The notes under the pieces: model-generated | What the model was told of the DNA's origin: nothing | Database searches by the model: none | What the model saw: only the letters and a program-made list of their open reading frames with translations | Shown here: piece after piece, positions 40,140 through 49,494 of the stretch | Numbering within the stretch: position 1 is the stretch's first letter | Layout: each line of letters starts with the position of its first letter | Source of the DNA: Lichenicoccus sp965213775 | GTDB lineage: Bacteria > Pseudomonadota > Alphaproteobacteria > Acetobacterales > Acetobacteraceae | Length of the DNA stretch: 64,000 bases | Assembly: GCA_965213775.1 (NCBI GenBank) | Contig: CBDCAC010000004.1 | Span: 62,001-126,000, forward strand | Direction: 5' to 3' | Position numbers and translations under genes: made by a program

Positions 40140-40715
40140 TCAGGCGCGTTCGTAGGTGCCGACGAGCATGCCCGTGGCGATGACGTGCCCGTGCAGCGCC
40201 GAGACCATCGCCGAGCGGCCGGGCGTCTTGTCGAACTCGAGCACCACGTCGAGCGCGAACAGCTGGAACGCGTAGTGGTGCGGCCCGTGCGCCCGCGGCG
40301 GATCCGGCGCCAGCCAGTTGCGATGCAGGAACGAGTTGCGCCCCATCCCGAAGCGCACCTCGCCGGTGCCGGAGGTGGGCAGGGCGCCCTCGGCGAGCCG
40401 CGCATCCACCGGCGGCAGGTCGCCGAGGATGACATGCACCAGCGGCTTGAAGGTCGGGCTGTCCGCATCCTCCACCAGCAGCACCAGCGACCGCGCCTCC
40501 GGCGGCACGCCAATCCACTCCAGCGGCGGCGACAGCCGGTCGCCGTCCTCGGTGTAGCGCCGGGGGATCGCGCCGCCGGGCGGGAACGCCGGCGACGTGA
40601 GCGCGATCACGTCCGGCACCGCGGCGAACGCCTCGTCGTGGATCACCAACGTCTGCATGCCGGGCCGTACCGACTTCAGGACGCGGCCGACACCGGCGGG
40701 GATCTTCTCGAGCAT
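40140..40715 (-). CDS. YbhB/YbcL-family (PEBP-like) protein
   Basis: A 191-aa phosphatidylethanolamine-binding-protein-fold protein, related to eukaryotic Raf kinase inhibitor. Conserved pieces are LTSPAFPPGGAIPRRYTEDG, SPPLEWIGVPPEARSLVLLVEDADSP, GMGRNSFLHRNWLAPDPP and HHYAFQLFALD. The bacterial role is unclear. The ATG at 40715 starts directly before the family region; a longer frame upstream contains low-quality sequence. There is no signal peptide, so it is probably cytoplasmic. Divergent from hisC. Confidence 0.88.
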   Translation of the reverse strand: MLEKIPAGVGRVLKSVRPGMQTLVIHDEAFAAVPDVIALTSPAFPPGGAIPRRYTEDGDRLSPPLEWIGVPPEARSLVLLVEDADSPTFKPLVHVILGDLPPVDARLAEGALPTSGTGEVRFGMGRNSFLHRNWLAPDPPRAHGPHHYAFQLFALDVVLEFDKTPGRSAMVSALHGHVIATGMLVGTYERA

Positions 40716-40846
40716 CGTCGTGACCTCATGCGTGCAGTGCAGTGCGACGCCGCGCCGGGGCGGGCGGTTGCGTATCGGGCTTGCATCCTCGCGACAGCGT
40801 GCGCACACCCTGCGGGCGAGGCGGGCGGGACCGCGAGGATGGATCG

Positions 40847-41914
40847 ATGAGCCGCTTCTGGAGCGCCCTGACGCACGAGCTGACCCCCTACGTGCCCGGC
40901 GAGCAGCCGCGGCTCGCGGAACTGGTCAAGCTCAACACCAACGAGAGCCCGCTCGGTCCCTCGCCGCGCGTGCTCGAGGCGATACGCGCCGAGGCCGCCG
41001 ACACGCTGCGGCTGTATCCCGATCCGGAGTCGAGCGCGCTGCGCCGCAGCCTCGCCGACTACCATCGGGTGGCGCCGCACCAGGTGTTCGTCGGCAACGG
41101 CTCCGACGAGGTGCTGGCGCACGCCTTCGCGGGCCTGCTCAAGCACGAGCGGCCGCTGCTGTTCCCCGACATCACCTACAGCTTCTATCCGGTCTATTGC
41201 GGGCTGTTCGGCATCGCCCACGAAACGGTGCCGCTCGATGCCGCGATGCACGTGCGGCCCGAGGCGTTCCGGCGGCGCTGCGGCGCGATCATCCTCGCCA
41301 ACCCGAACGCGCCGACCGGCATCGCCCTGAGCCGCGACGAGATCGCGGTGCTGCTCGAAGACCATCCCGACCAGGTGGTGGTGGTCGACGAGGCCTATGT
41401 CGATTTCGGCGCCGAGACCGCGATCCCGCTGATCGCGAGATATCCGAACCTGCTGGTGGTGCAGTCGATGTCGAAGTCCCGTGCCCTGGCCGGGCTGCGG
41501 GTCGGCTACGCGGTCGGCGACGCCTCGCTGATCGAGGCGCTGGTCCGGGTCAAGAACAGCTTCAACTCCTACCCGCTGGGACGGCCGGCGCAGGCCGGCG
41601 CGATCGCCGCGATCGAGGACGAGGCCTGGTTCCAGCAGGGCCGGCACATCGTCATCGAGAACCGCGAGCGGCTGTGCGACGGCCTGGCCAGGCTGGGCTT
41701 CGAGCTGCTGCCGTCGAGCGCCAACTTCGTCTTCGTCCGGCATCCCGACCGGGATGGCGCCGAACTGGCCGCCGCGCTGCGCCAGCGCGCCATACTGGTG
41801 CGGCACTTTGACCGGCCGCGCATCTCGGGCTTCCTGCGCATCACCGTGGGTAGCGAGGCGCAGCTCGACGCCCTGCTCCGCGCCCTCGCCGGCATCCTGG
41901 CCGCCAACGCCTGA
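40847..41914 (+). CDS. hisC: Histidinol-phosphate aminotransferase
   Basis: A 355-aa PLP-dependent class I/II aminotransferase for histidine synthesis. It has KLNTNESPLGPSP, LYPDPES, NPNAPTG, VVVDEAYVDF and the PLP lysine at Lys210 in SMSKSRALAGLRVGY. GAGGAT six bases upstream supports the ATG at 40847. No other his genes are adjacent. Acetobacteraceae often have more than one hisC paralogue, and some also accept aromatic amino acids. Confidence 0.92.
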   Translation: MSRFWSALTHELTPYVPGEQPRLAELVKLNTNESPLGPSPRVLEAIRAEAADTLRLYPDPESSALRRSLADYHRVAPHQVFVGNGSDEVLAHAFAGLLKHERPLLFPDITYSFYPVYCGLFGIAHETVPLDAAMHVRPEAFRRRCGAIILANPNAPTGIALSRDEIAVLLEDHPDQVVVVDEAYVDFGAETAIPLIARYPNLLVVQSMSKSRALAGLRVGYAVGDASLIEALVRVKNSFNSYPLGRPAQAGAIAAIEDEAWFQQGRHIVIENRERLCDGLARLGFELLPSSANFVFVRHPDRDGAELAAALRQRAILVRHFDRPRISGFLRITVGSEAQLDALLRALAGILAANA

Positions 41915-42039
41915 TAGCGTGCCCGCCGCCCCGCGCGGCCCGGCTTTGCAGCGCGCTCACGGCGGCGTAATCCTGCCAGCAGTGGCGAAGCGCCGGACCG
42001 CCCGGCGTCTCCCCGAGCAACCCCCGACAGGACCAGCCC

Positions 42040-42225
42040 ATGCGCGCCTTCGACGGACAATATTCCGACAACCAGCCGATCCGGCGCAACGCGGTCGAGA
42101 AGCAGAAGCAGCTTCGCGAACTGCGCGAGACCCTGAGTGCCATGAAGCCGCACACCGCCGCCACGCTGCGCGAGAGCGTGCGCAAGCGCATCGCCCAGCT
42201 CGAGGCCGAGCTCAAGACGCGCTGA
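42040..42225 (+). CDS. Small coiled-coil-like protein of unknown function
   Basis: A 61-aa charged protein, rich in Arg, Lys, Glu and Leu, with heptad-like spacing from about residue 20 onward (EKQKQLRELRETLSAM, then RKRIAQLEAELK). It has no signal peptide or membrane segment. It lies 15 bases before argS and after a 125-bp gap from hisC, so it may be cotranscribed with argS. Its length, start and codon use look genuine, but I do not recognise a family. Confidence 0.6.
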   Translation: MRAFDGQYSDNQPIRRNAVEKQKQLRELRETLSAMKPHTAATLRESVRKRIAQLEAELKTR

Positions 42226-42240
42226 GGCCGAAGCGCCGAC

Positions 42241-43974
42241 ATGGCGGCCTCCCTGACCGAGCTGATCGACGCGCTGCTGGCCGACGCGTTCGCCGCCTGC
42301 GGACTGCCGCAGGATGCGGCGCGCGCGGTGCGCGCCGCGCGTCCGGAGCTGGCCGACCTGCAGTGCAACGGCGCGATGAAGCTGGGGAAGTCGCTCGGCC
42401 GCGACCCGCGCGAGCTGGCACTCCAGGTCGCCGAGCGGCTGCGCGGCCGCGCCGAGTTCAGCGAGGTCAATGTCGCCGGCCCGGGCTTCCTGAACCTGCG
42501 CCTGTCCGACCGCTTCCTGTCAGGGTGCGCGGCCGAGCAGGCGGCGGCGCCGGAGCTCGGCATCGCCCAGCGCCGCGACGAGACCGTGATGCTCGATTTC
42601 GGCGGCTTCAACGTCGCCAAGCCGCTGCATGTCGGGCACCTTCGCGCCCTGGTGATCGGCGAGAGCCTGCGCCGCATCCTGCTCGCCCAGGGCGTGCGCA
42701 CGATCTCGGACATCCATCTCGGCGATTGGGGCCTGCAGATGGGCATGCTGATCTCCGCGATCCGCCTGCGCTGGCCGGACCTGCCGGCCGCTTCCCTGCC
42801 GCCGCTCGGCATGGCGGACCTGCAGACGCTGTACCCGGAGGCGGCCGCCGCCTGCCGGGCCGATCCGGGGCGCATGGCGCTGGCGCGCGCCGCCACCGCG
42901 GCCCTGCAGTCGGGCGAGCCCGAGGCGCGGGCGATCTGGCAGTCGCTGCGCGACGTCTCGCTCGCCGCCCAGCAGCGCGACGTGGCACGGCTCGGCGCGC
43001 ATTTCGACCTGCTGCTCGGCGAGAGCGACGTGCAGGCGCTGATCCCGCAGATGATCGCCGACCTGCACGGACGCGGCATCGCGACCGAGAGCGAGGGCGC
43101 GCTGATCATCGAGGTGGCCGACCCGGACGAGGCCAGGCCGATGCCGCCGCTGCTGCTGGTGAAGTCCGACGGCGCGGCGCTGTATGCCACCACCGACCTC
43201 GCCACCATCGTCGCCCGCAGGCGCGACCAGGATCCGGCGCGCATCCTCTACGTGGTGGACCAGCGCCAGGCGCTGCATTTCGAGCAGGTGTTCCGCGCCG
43301 CCCGCAAGGCCGGCGTGGCCGGCGATATCGAGCTGGTGCATGTCGGCTTCGGCACCGTCAACGGGCCCGACGGCAAGCCGTACAAGACCCGCGAGGGCGG
43401 CGTGGCGCAGCTCTCCGACCTGCTCGGCGACGCGGTCGGCAAGGCGCGCGAGCGCGTCGCGGAGGCCGACCTCGAGAGCCGTCCCGGGCTCGACCGCGAG
43501 CAGCTCGCCAGGCTGGTCGGGCTCGCCGCGGTCAAGTTCGCCGACCTGTCCTCGTTCCGCACCTCCGGCTACGTGTTCGACGCCGACCGGCTGGTCTCGT
43601 TCGAGGGCCGCACCGGGCCGTATGTGCAGTATGCCTGCGTGCGCATCGGCTCGATCCTGGCGCGCGCGGCGACACAGGACGCCCATCCCGGCGCGATCTC
43701 GGTGGCGGCCGGCGCCGAGCGCGCCCTGGTGCTGGAATGCGCGCGCCTGCCGGAGGTGGTCGTCTCCGCCGGCCGCAACCTGGCGCCCAACGAGATCGCC
43801 GACTACGTCTTCGCGCTCGCCCAGGGCTTCAGCCGCTTCTACACCGACTGCCCGGTGCTCGGTGCGGCGGACCTCGAGCAACGCGGCTCCAGGCTGGCGC
43901 TTTGCGCCCTGGCGCGCGCGGTGCTGGCCCGTGGGCTGTGGCTGCTCGGCATCGAGGTGCCCGACCGGATGTAG
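42241..43974 (+). CDS. argS: Arginyl-tRNA synthetase
   Basis: A 577-aa class I synthetase. The N-terminal additional domain (ARPELADLQCNGAMKLGK) is followed by the HIGH-type motif in PLHVGHLRA, then YATTDLATIVARR, YVVDQRQALHFEQVF and the KMSK-equivalent region GKPYKTREGG. The C-terminal anticodon-binding domain has QYACVRIGSILARA. The stop is followed by the 248-bp nitrate-operon leader. Confidence 0.96.
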   Translation: MAASLTELIDALLADAFAACGLPQDAARAVRAARPELADLQCNGAMKLGKSLGRDPRELALQVAERLRGRAEFSEVNVAGPGFLNLRLSDRFLSGCAAEQAAAPELGIAQRRDETVMLDFGGFNVAKPLHVGHLRALVIGESLRRILLAQGVRTISDIHLGDWGLQMGMLISAIRLRWPDLPAASLPPLGMADLQTLYPEAAAACRADPGRMALARAATAALQSGEPEARAIWQSLRDVSLAAQQRDVARLGAHFDLLLGESDVQALIPQMIADLHGRGIATESEGALIIEVADPDEARPMPPLLLVKSDGAALYATTDLATIVARRRDQDPARILYVVDQRQALHFEQVFRAARKAGVAGDIELVHVGFGTVNGPDGKPYKTREGGVAQLSDLLGDAVGKARERVAEADLESRPGLDREQLARLVGLAAVKFADLSSFRTSGYVFDADRLVSFEGRTGPYVQYACVRIGSILARAATQDAHPGAISVAAGAERALVLECARLPEVVVSAGRNLAPNEIADYVFALAQGFSRFYTDCPVLGAADLEQRGSRLALCALARAVLARGLWLLGIEVPDRM

Positions 43975-44222
43975 CGGCGATCCGGTGCCCCGCCCAATCC
44001 GGCGCCATATGCGCAATATATATGCAAATGGATCTCCATCCCCTCGCCGTTCACCGCTTTGTCGGTTCAGGGTGCATCCTGCCCGTGCTATGGCGTCGAA
44101 CCTACGGTTGATTTCGGCGGGGATGAGGCAGGTTGATGACCGATCGGGCAATTCTCGGCGGCGACGCGCGCCGCAGCCGCGGCACCTGGGCCACCGGGAT
44201 TGCGGCGGGCTGAAGGTCGCCG
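43975..44222 (+). promoter_or_regulatory. Leader/promoter region of the nitrate assimilation operon
   Basis: A 248-bp gap between argS and nasA. An AT-rich patch near 44010-44035 (CATATGCGCAATATATATGC) stands out from the GC-rich surroundings and could be a promoter element. A 25-codon frame at 44136-44213 is possible but unsupported. I looked for a sigma-54 -24/-12 pair and a NtrC-type palindrome and found no convincing match. Confidence 0.45.
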
Positions 44223-46367
44223 ATGGACGCCCTCTCCCCGGCCGGCGACCTCGGCGGCGCGACCCGCACCGAGACCCACTGCCCGTATTGCGCGCTGCAA
44301 TGCGGCATGACGCTGCAACGCTCGCTCGCCGGCGCCTGGTCGGTGCAGTCGCGCGATTTTCCGACCAACAAGGGCGGCCTGTGCCGCAAGGGCTGGACCG
44401 CGGGGCAGTTGCTCACCCACCCCGACCGCCTGCTGACGCCCCTGATGCGCGAGCGCAAGGGCGCGCCGCTGCACGCCGTCTCCTGGGACCAGGCGCTCGA
44501 CCGGATCGCGGCCGAGATCACCGCGCTGCAGGCGCGCCACGGCCGCGACTGCATCGCCGTGTTCGGCGGCGGCGGCCTGACCAACGAGAAGGCCTACCTG
44601 CTCGGCAAGTTCGCGCGTGTCGTGCTCGGCACCCCGCATATCGACTATAACGGCCGCTTCTGCATGGCCTCCGCCGCGGCAGCCGGGCTGCGCGCCTTCG
44701 GCATCGACCGCGGCATGCCGTTCCCGCTCGAGGATCTTCCGGGGGCGCAGACCATCCTGATCGCCGGCGGCAATCCGGCCGAGACGATGCCGCCGATCAT
44801 GCAGTATTTCGAGGCGCAGCGGGAGCGCGGCGGGCGGCTGATCGTCAGCGACCCGCGACGCACCGCCACCGCCCGGCTCGCGCACCTGCACCTGCAGCTG
44901 ACGCCCGGAACCGACGCCGCACTCGCCAACGGCATCCTGCACGTCGCCGTGCGCGACAGGCTGATCGATCTCGACTTCATCGCCGCGCGCACCGTCGGCT
45001 GGGAGGCGGTGCGTCGCGTCGTCGCCTCGTACTGGCCGGACCGGGTCGAGCGCGAGACCGGGGTGCCGAGTGCGCAGATCGTCCAGGCCGCCCACATGAT
45101 GGGCGAGGCGGCGACCGCGATCATCCTCTCCGGTCGCGGCGCCGAGCAGCAGAGCCAGGGCGTCGAGAACGCGCTCGCCTTCATCAACCTCGCCCTGGCA
45201 CTCGGCCATGCCGGGCGGCCGCATTGCGGGTGGGGCTGCCTGACCGGCCAGGGCAACGGCCAGGGCGGCCGCGAGCACGGCCAGAAGAGCGACCAGCTGC
45301 CCGGCTACCGGCGCATCGACGATGCGCGCCATCGCGCCGAGGTCGCACGGGTGTGGGAGGTCGATCCGGATCAGCTGCCGCCCGCCGGCCTGTCGGCCAC
45401 CGGCATCATCGAGGCACTCGGCAAGCCGGGCGGGATCCAGGGCCTGCTGCTGCTGGCCTCCAACATCCTGGTCTCGGCACCCTCGACCTCCGGCCTCGCC
45501 GCACGGCTCGACCGGCTGCCGCTGTTCGTCTCGCTCGACCAGTTCCTGTCGGAGAGCTCCGAGCGCGCCGACATCGTGCTGCCGGTCACGCAGTGGGCCG
45601 AGGAGACCGGCACCATGACCAACCTCGAGGGCCGCGTGCTGCTGCGGCGCCAGGCGACGGCACCCCCGGACGGGGTGCGCACCGACACCGACATCCTGTC
45701 CGACCTCGCGATCCGGCTCGGCCGCGGCCGCCACATACCGGTCGGCATCGAGGCGGTGTCGGCGGAGTTGCGGCGCGCCAGCAGCGGTGGTGCCGCCGAC
45801 TATGGCGGCATCGGCATGGAGCGCATCGAGCGCGAGCAGGGCGTGTTCTGGCCCTGCCCCGACGAGGCGCATCCGGGCACGCCGCGGCTGTTCCTGGAGC
45901 GCTTCGCCCACGACGACGGCCGCGCGCGCTTCTCGGCGGTGCAGCGCCGCGCCTCGGCGGAGGAGCCGGACCGCGACTACCCGCTCCACCTGACCACCGG
46001 CCGGGTGCTCAGCCACTACCAGAGCGGCGCGCAGACGCGTCGGGTGCCGGAACTGCACGCCGCCGAGCCGGAGGCCTTCGTCGAGATCCACCCCGACACC
46101 GCCGCGATGGCCGGGATCCGCCAGGGTGGAGCGGCGCGTCTCGCCACGCGTCGCGGCAGCGCGATGTTCCGCGCCCGCCTGACCCGCGATATCCGGCGCG
46201 ACACCCTCTTCGTGCCGTTCCATTGGGGAGGTGCGTCGAGTGCCAACCTGCTGACCAACGACGCGATCGATCCGGTCTCCAAGATCCCCGAGTACAAGGT
46301 CTGCGCCGTGCAGCTGAGCGCCGCAGACGCCTCCCCCACCCACCCGCAAACTAGGACGCCGACATGA
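44223..46367 (+). CDS. nasA: Assimilatory nitrate reductase, molybdopterin catalytic subunit
   Basis: A 714-aa member of the molybdopterin oxidoreductase family, reducing nitrate to nitrite in the cytoplasm. The N-terminal 4Fe-4S site uses Cys20, Cys23, Cys27 (CPYCALQC) and Cys54 (GLCRKG). The Mo-bis-MGD region includes NGRFCMASAAAA, ILIAGGNPAETMPP and GWGCLTGQGNGQGG, and the C-terminal dinucleotide-binding domain includes LTTGRVLSHYQSG. There is no Tat signal. GAAGG precedes the ATG. It overlaps the next gene by four bases (ATGA). It depends on molybdenum, for which modABC lies about 11 kb downstream. Confidence 0.95.
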   Translation: MDALSPAGDLGGATRTETHCPYCALQCGMTLQRSLAGAWSVQSRDFPTNKGGLCRKGWTAGQLLTHPDRLLTPLMRERKGAPLHAVSWDQALDRIAAEITALQARHGRDCIAVFGGGGLTNEKAYLLGKFARVVLGTPHIDYNGRFCMASAAAAGLRAFGIDRGMPFPLEDLPGAQTILIAGGNPAETMPPIMQYFEAQRERGGRLIVSDPRRTATARLAHLHLQLTPGTDAALANGILHVAVRDRLIDLDFIAARTVGWEAVRRVVASYWPDRVERETGVPSAQIVQAAHMMGEAATAIILSGRGAEQQSQGVENALAFINLALALGHAGRPHCGWGCLTGQGNGQGGREHGQKSDQLPGYRRIDDARHRAEVARVWEVDPDQLPPAGLSATGIIEALGKPGGIQGLLLLASNILVSAPSTSGLAARLDRLPLFVSLDQFLSESSERADIVLPVTQWAEETGTMTNLEGRVLLRRQATAPPDGVRTDTDILSDLAIRLGRGRHIPVGIEAVSAELRRASSGGAADYGGIGMERIEREQGVFWPCPDEAHPGTPRLFLERFAHDDGRARFSAVQRRASAEEPDRDYPLHLTTGRVLSHYQSGAQTRRVPELHAAEPEAFVEIHPDTAAMAGIRQGGAARLATRRGSAMFRARLTRDIRRDTLFVPFHWGGASSANLLTNDAIDPVSKIPEYKVCAVQLSAADASPTHPQTRTPT

Positions 46368-46714
46368 TTGAATCGACGCCGCGGATCATCACCGGCATCT
46401 TCGGCTTCACCGGCGCCGGCTACGGCAGCCCGATCCCGCTGCAGGGCCTCGCGGTCTACCAGATACCGGCGGACAAGCGCGCGCAGATGATTTACCTGCG
46501 CGCCGGCAACTCGGCGGCCGAGATGGTCGCCCTGGTGCTGCTGCGCGACGGCACGGCGATACGGCTGTTTCCGCTGGGCGCCAGGTCGGGTCAGCACGTG
46601 CCGCTCGCGGTCGTCGAGGACCTGTTCCCGGACACCAGGCTGGAGCTGCGGCTCGCGGCTCCCGAGGGCCTCTCCGGCACGCTGGTGCTGGATATGGGGC
46701 TGATGGAGATATGA
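46364..46714 (+). CDS. Conserved-looking 116-aa protein between nasA and nirB
   Basis: A 116-aa protein of unrecognised family. It looks beta-rich (GIFGFTGAGYGSPIPLQGL, MIYLRAGNSAAEMVALVLL) with no cysteines, signal peptide or membrane helix. It is embedded in the nitrate operon with ATGA overlaps on both sides, from nasA and into nirB, which implies coupled translation at controlled ratio. A role as an assembly factor, electron-transfer partner or small subunit of nitrate reductase is plausible. That is inference from position only. Confidence 0.8.
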   Translation: MIESTPRIITGIFGFTGAGYGSPIPLQGLAVYQIPADKRAQMIYLRAGNSAAEMVALVLLRDGTAIRLFPLGARSGQHVPLAVVEDLFPDTRLELRLAAPEGLSGTLVLDMGLMEI

Positions 46715-49179
46715 GAACCGGGGAGGCGGCGGTGAAGCAGAGGCTGGTCGTCATCGGCAACGGCATGGCCGGCGCCCGCGCGGTCGAGGAAGTGCTGGCG
46801 CGCGACGGCGCCGAGCAGTTCGACATCACCATGTTCGGCGACGAGCCCTACGGCAACTACAACCGGATCATGCTGTCCAACGTGCTCAGCGGCGCCCAGG
46901 ACAGCGGCGAGATCACCATCAACCCGCTGGAATGGTACGCCGAGCATGGCATCACCCTGCATAGCGGCGCCCCGGTCACCGAGATCGACCGCCCGGCGCG
47001 CTGCGTGGTCTCGGCGGCCGGCGTGCGCGCGCACTACGACATCCTGCTGATCGCCACCGGCAGCCGCCCCTTCATCCCGCCGGTGCGCAACATCCGCCGG
47101 CCCGACGGCACCCTGCTGCCCGGCGTGTTCGGCTTCCGCTCGATCGACGACTGCGCCGGCATCATCGAGACCGCCAGGGGCAGCAAGGTCGCGGCCGTCA
47201 TCGGCGGCGGGCTGCTCGGGCTGGAAGCGGCGCGCGGGCTGATCAACCATGGCTGCGCGGTGCACGTCATCCACCAGTCCGGCCACCTGATGAACGCCCA
47301 GCTCGACAGCCAGGGGGGCGCCATCCTGCGACGCACCATGGAGGCGATGGGCATCGCCATCCATCTCGAGAAGCGCACCGAGGAGGTATTGGGCGACGAG
47401 CGCGTCGCCGGCCTGCGCTTCAAGGACGGCGGCACGCTGGCCTGCGACATGCTTGTGGTCTCTGCCGGGATCCGGCCCAACGCCGAGATCGCGCAGCGTG
47501 CCGGGCTGACCGTCGAGCGCGCGATCGTGGTCGACAACCACATGCGCAGCGTCGACGACCGCAGCGTGTTCGTCGTCGGCGAGTGCGCGCAGCATCGCGG
47601 CCAGGTCTACGGGCTGGTGGCGCCGCTGTGGGACCAGACGCGCGTGTTCGCCGACCAGGTCACCGGGAGCAACATCGATTCCGCCTATCACGGCTCCAAA
47701 CTCGCCACCAAGCTCAAGGTGATGGGCGTCGAGCTGGCCTCGATGGGCATCACTGAGGCGGCGGAGGCGCGCGACGAGATCATCCAGTTCACCGAGCCCG
47801 CGCGCGGCATCTACAAGAAGCTGATCGTGCGCGACGGCCGGCTGGTCGGCGCCATCCTGATGGGCGACATCTCCAAGGCCGCCTACCTGATGCAGGCATT
47901 CGACCGCGACAGCCCGCTGCCCGACGAGCGCCTCGGCCTGCTGTTCGACCTCGGCACGCCTTCGCAGAAGATCACGATCGACGAGATGCCGGGCGACCAG
48001 CAGGTCTGCAACTGCAACGGCGTCACCAAGCAGGCGATCGGCGCCTGCGTCGCGGCCGGCAAGAGCAGTGCGAAGTCGGTGATGGATGCGACCCGCGCCG
48101 GCATGGGCTGCGGCTCCTGCAAGAGCCTGGTGCGCGAGGTGGTGGAGTGGTTCGCGGGCGGCACGGTCGAGGAAGACTTGTCGGTGCACTACTACGTCCC
48201 GGCCATCCCGATGACCAAGCCGGAGCTGATGGCGGCGGTGCGCGCGCAAGGATTGCGCTCGGTCTCCTCGGTGTTCCGCGCACTCGGCCGCGGCATCGAG
48301 GACGCGGCCAGCAAGCCGGCGCTGGCCTCGCTGCTGATCACGGTGTGGGCTGGCGAGTACGTCGACGAGCGCGACGCGCGCTTCATCAACGATCGCGTGC
48401 ACGCCAACATCCAGAAGGACGGCACCTTCTCGGTGGTGCCGGAGATGCCGGGCGGCGTCACCACGCCGGCCGACCTGATCCGCATCGCCGAGGTCGCGCA
48501 GAAATACAACGTGCCCCTGGTCAAGCTCACCGGCGGCCAGCGCATCGACCTGGTCGGCGTCAGCAAGGACGACCTGCCGAAGGTCTGGGCCGATCTCGGC
48601 ATGCCCTCCGGCCACGCCTACGGAAAGAGCTACCGCACCTGCAAGAGCTGCATCGGCACCGAGTACTGCCGGTTCGGCCTGGGCGACAGCATGCGGCTGT
48701 CCGCGCGCATCGAGAAGCGCTTCCGCGGCGTCGACAGCCCCGCCAAGCTCAAGCTCGCCACCGCCGGCTGCCCGCGCAACTGCTCGGAGGCGATGGTCAA
48801 GGATATCGGCGCAGTCGCGATCGGCAACGACCGCTGGGAGATCTATGTCGGCGGCGCCGCCGGCGCGCACATACGCAAGGGCGACGTGCTGTGCACCGTC
48901 GAGGGCGAGGACGCGGTGCTGCAGGTCGCCTCGCGCTTCATGCAGTACTACCGCGAGCACGCGAAGTGGAAGGAGCGCACCTATACGTTCGTCGAGCGCG
49001 TCGGCATCGAGCGGCTGCGCGCCGTCGTGGTCGAGGACAGCGACGGCCTGGCCGAGGCGCTCGACGCGGCCATGCAGCGTTCCATCGAGGCCGCCTTCGA
49101 CCCGTGGCAGGAGGCGACGGCGCCGCGCACCGCCAACCAGTTCACCGGGCTGCTGGTCGCCGAAGGTGCGACGTCGTGA
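46711..49179 (+). CDS. nirB: Assimilatory nitrite reductase large subunit
   Basis: An 822-aa NAD(P)H-dependent siroheme nitrite reductase making ammonium. The N-terminal pyridine nucleotide-disulfide oxidoreductase part has VIGNGMAGARAVEE and AVIGGGLLGLEAARGL. A BFD-like 2Fe-2S domain has VCNCNGVTKQAIG and GCGSCKSL. The ferredoxin-sulfite reductase part carries the siroheme/4Fe-4S cysteines in CKSCIGTEYCRFG and TAGCPRNCSEA. ATGA overlap with the preceding 116-aa gene and GTGA overlap into nirD. Confidence 0.96.
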   Translation: MRTGEAAVKQRLVVIGNGMAGARAVEEVLARDGAEQFDITMFGDEPYGNYNRIMLSNVLSGAQDSGEITINPLEWYAEHGITLHSGAPVTEIDRPARCVVSAAGVRAHYDILLIATGSRPFIPPVRNIRRPDGTLLPGVFGFRSIDDCAGIIETARGSKVAAVIGGGLLGLEAARGLINHGCAVHVIHQSGHLMNAQLDSQGGAILRRTMEAMGIAIHLEKRTEEVLGDERVAGLRFKDGGTLACDMLVVSAGIRPNAEIAQRAGLTVERAIVVDNHMRSVDDRSVFVVGECAQHRGQVYGLVAPLWDQTRVFADQVTGSNIDSAYHGSKLATKLKVMGVELASMGITEAAEARDEIIQFTEPARGIYKKLIVRDGRLVGAILMGDISKAAYLMQAFDRDSPLPDERLGLLFDLGTPSQKITIDEMPGDQQVCNCNGVTKQAIGACVAAGKSSAKSVMDATRAGMGCGSCKSLVREVVEWFAGGTVEEDLSVHYYVPAIPMTKPELMAAVRAQGLRSVSSVFRALGRGIEDAASKPALASLLITVWAGEYVDERDARFINDRVHANIQKDGTFSVVPEMPGGVTTPADLIRIAEVAQKYNVPLVKLTGGQRIDLVGVSKDDLPKVWADLGMPSGHAYGKSYRTCKSCIGTEYCRFGLGDSMRLSARIEKRFRGVDSPAKLKLATAGCPRNCSEAMVKDIGAVAIGNDRWEIYVGGAAGAHIRKGDVLCTVEGEDAVLQVASRFMQYYREHAKWKERTYTFVERVGIERLRAVVVEDSDGLAEALDAAMQRSIEAAFDPWQEATAPRTANQFTGLLVAEGATS

Positions 49180-49478
49180 GCGTGCGGATCGCGCACCTCT
49201 CGGAGATCCCGCAGGGCGAGGGGCGGCTGGTGGAGGTCGCGGGGCTGCAGGTGGCGGTATTCCATACCCGCGACGGCGTGTTCGCGACCCAGCCGGATTG
49301 TCCGCATCGCCAGGGACCGCTCGCCGACGGCCTGACCGGGAGCGGCACGGTCATGTGCCCGCTGCACGACCGTACCTATGACCTGCGCACCGGCGCCGGC
49401 GTCAACACCGAGTGCCGCATCACCACCTACCCGGTGACCCTCGACGCGGACGACACCATCCTGCTGACGGCGGTTTAG
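49176..49478 (+). CDS. nirD: Nitrite reductase small subunit with Rieske ligands
   Basis: A 100-aa Rieske-fold protein partnering NirB. Unlike the enterobacterial NirD, it retains a full Rieske ligand set: Cys42/His44 in CPHRQGPL and Cys61/His64 in CPLHDRTYDL. A 2Fe-2S cluster is therefore expected. The start is GTG overlapping the nirB stop (GTGA). It is the last gene of the operon, and repeat copy C follows 16 bases after its stop. Confidence 0.92.
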   Translation: MSVRIAHLSEIPQGEGRLVEVAGLQVAVFHTRDGVFATQPDCPHRQGPLADGLTGSGTVMCPLHDRTYDLRTGAGVNTECRITTYPVTLDADDTILLTAV

Positions 49479-49494
49479 CGGGCTGCGGAGCCAA

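Noticed and set aside
44136..44213. 25-codon leader peptide before nasA
   Set aside because: Short frames are common in GC-rich DNA; there is no clear ribosome-binding site and no attenuator hairpin beside it.
43975..44222. Sigma-54 promoter or NtrC site before nasA
   Set aside because: No GG-N10-GC pair with the flanking consensus, and no full TGCACC-type palindrome, could be found by eye.
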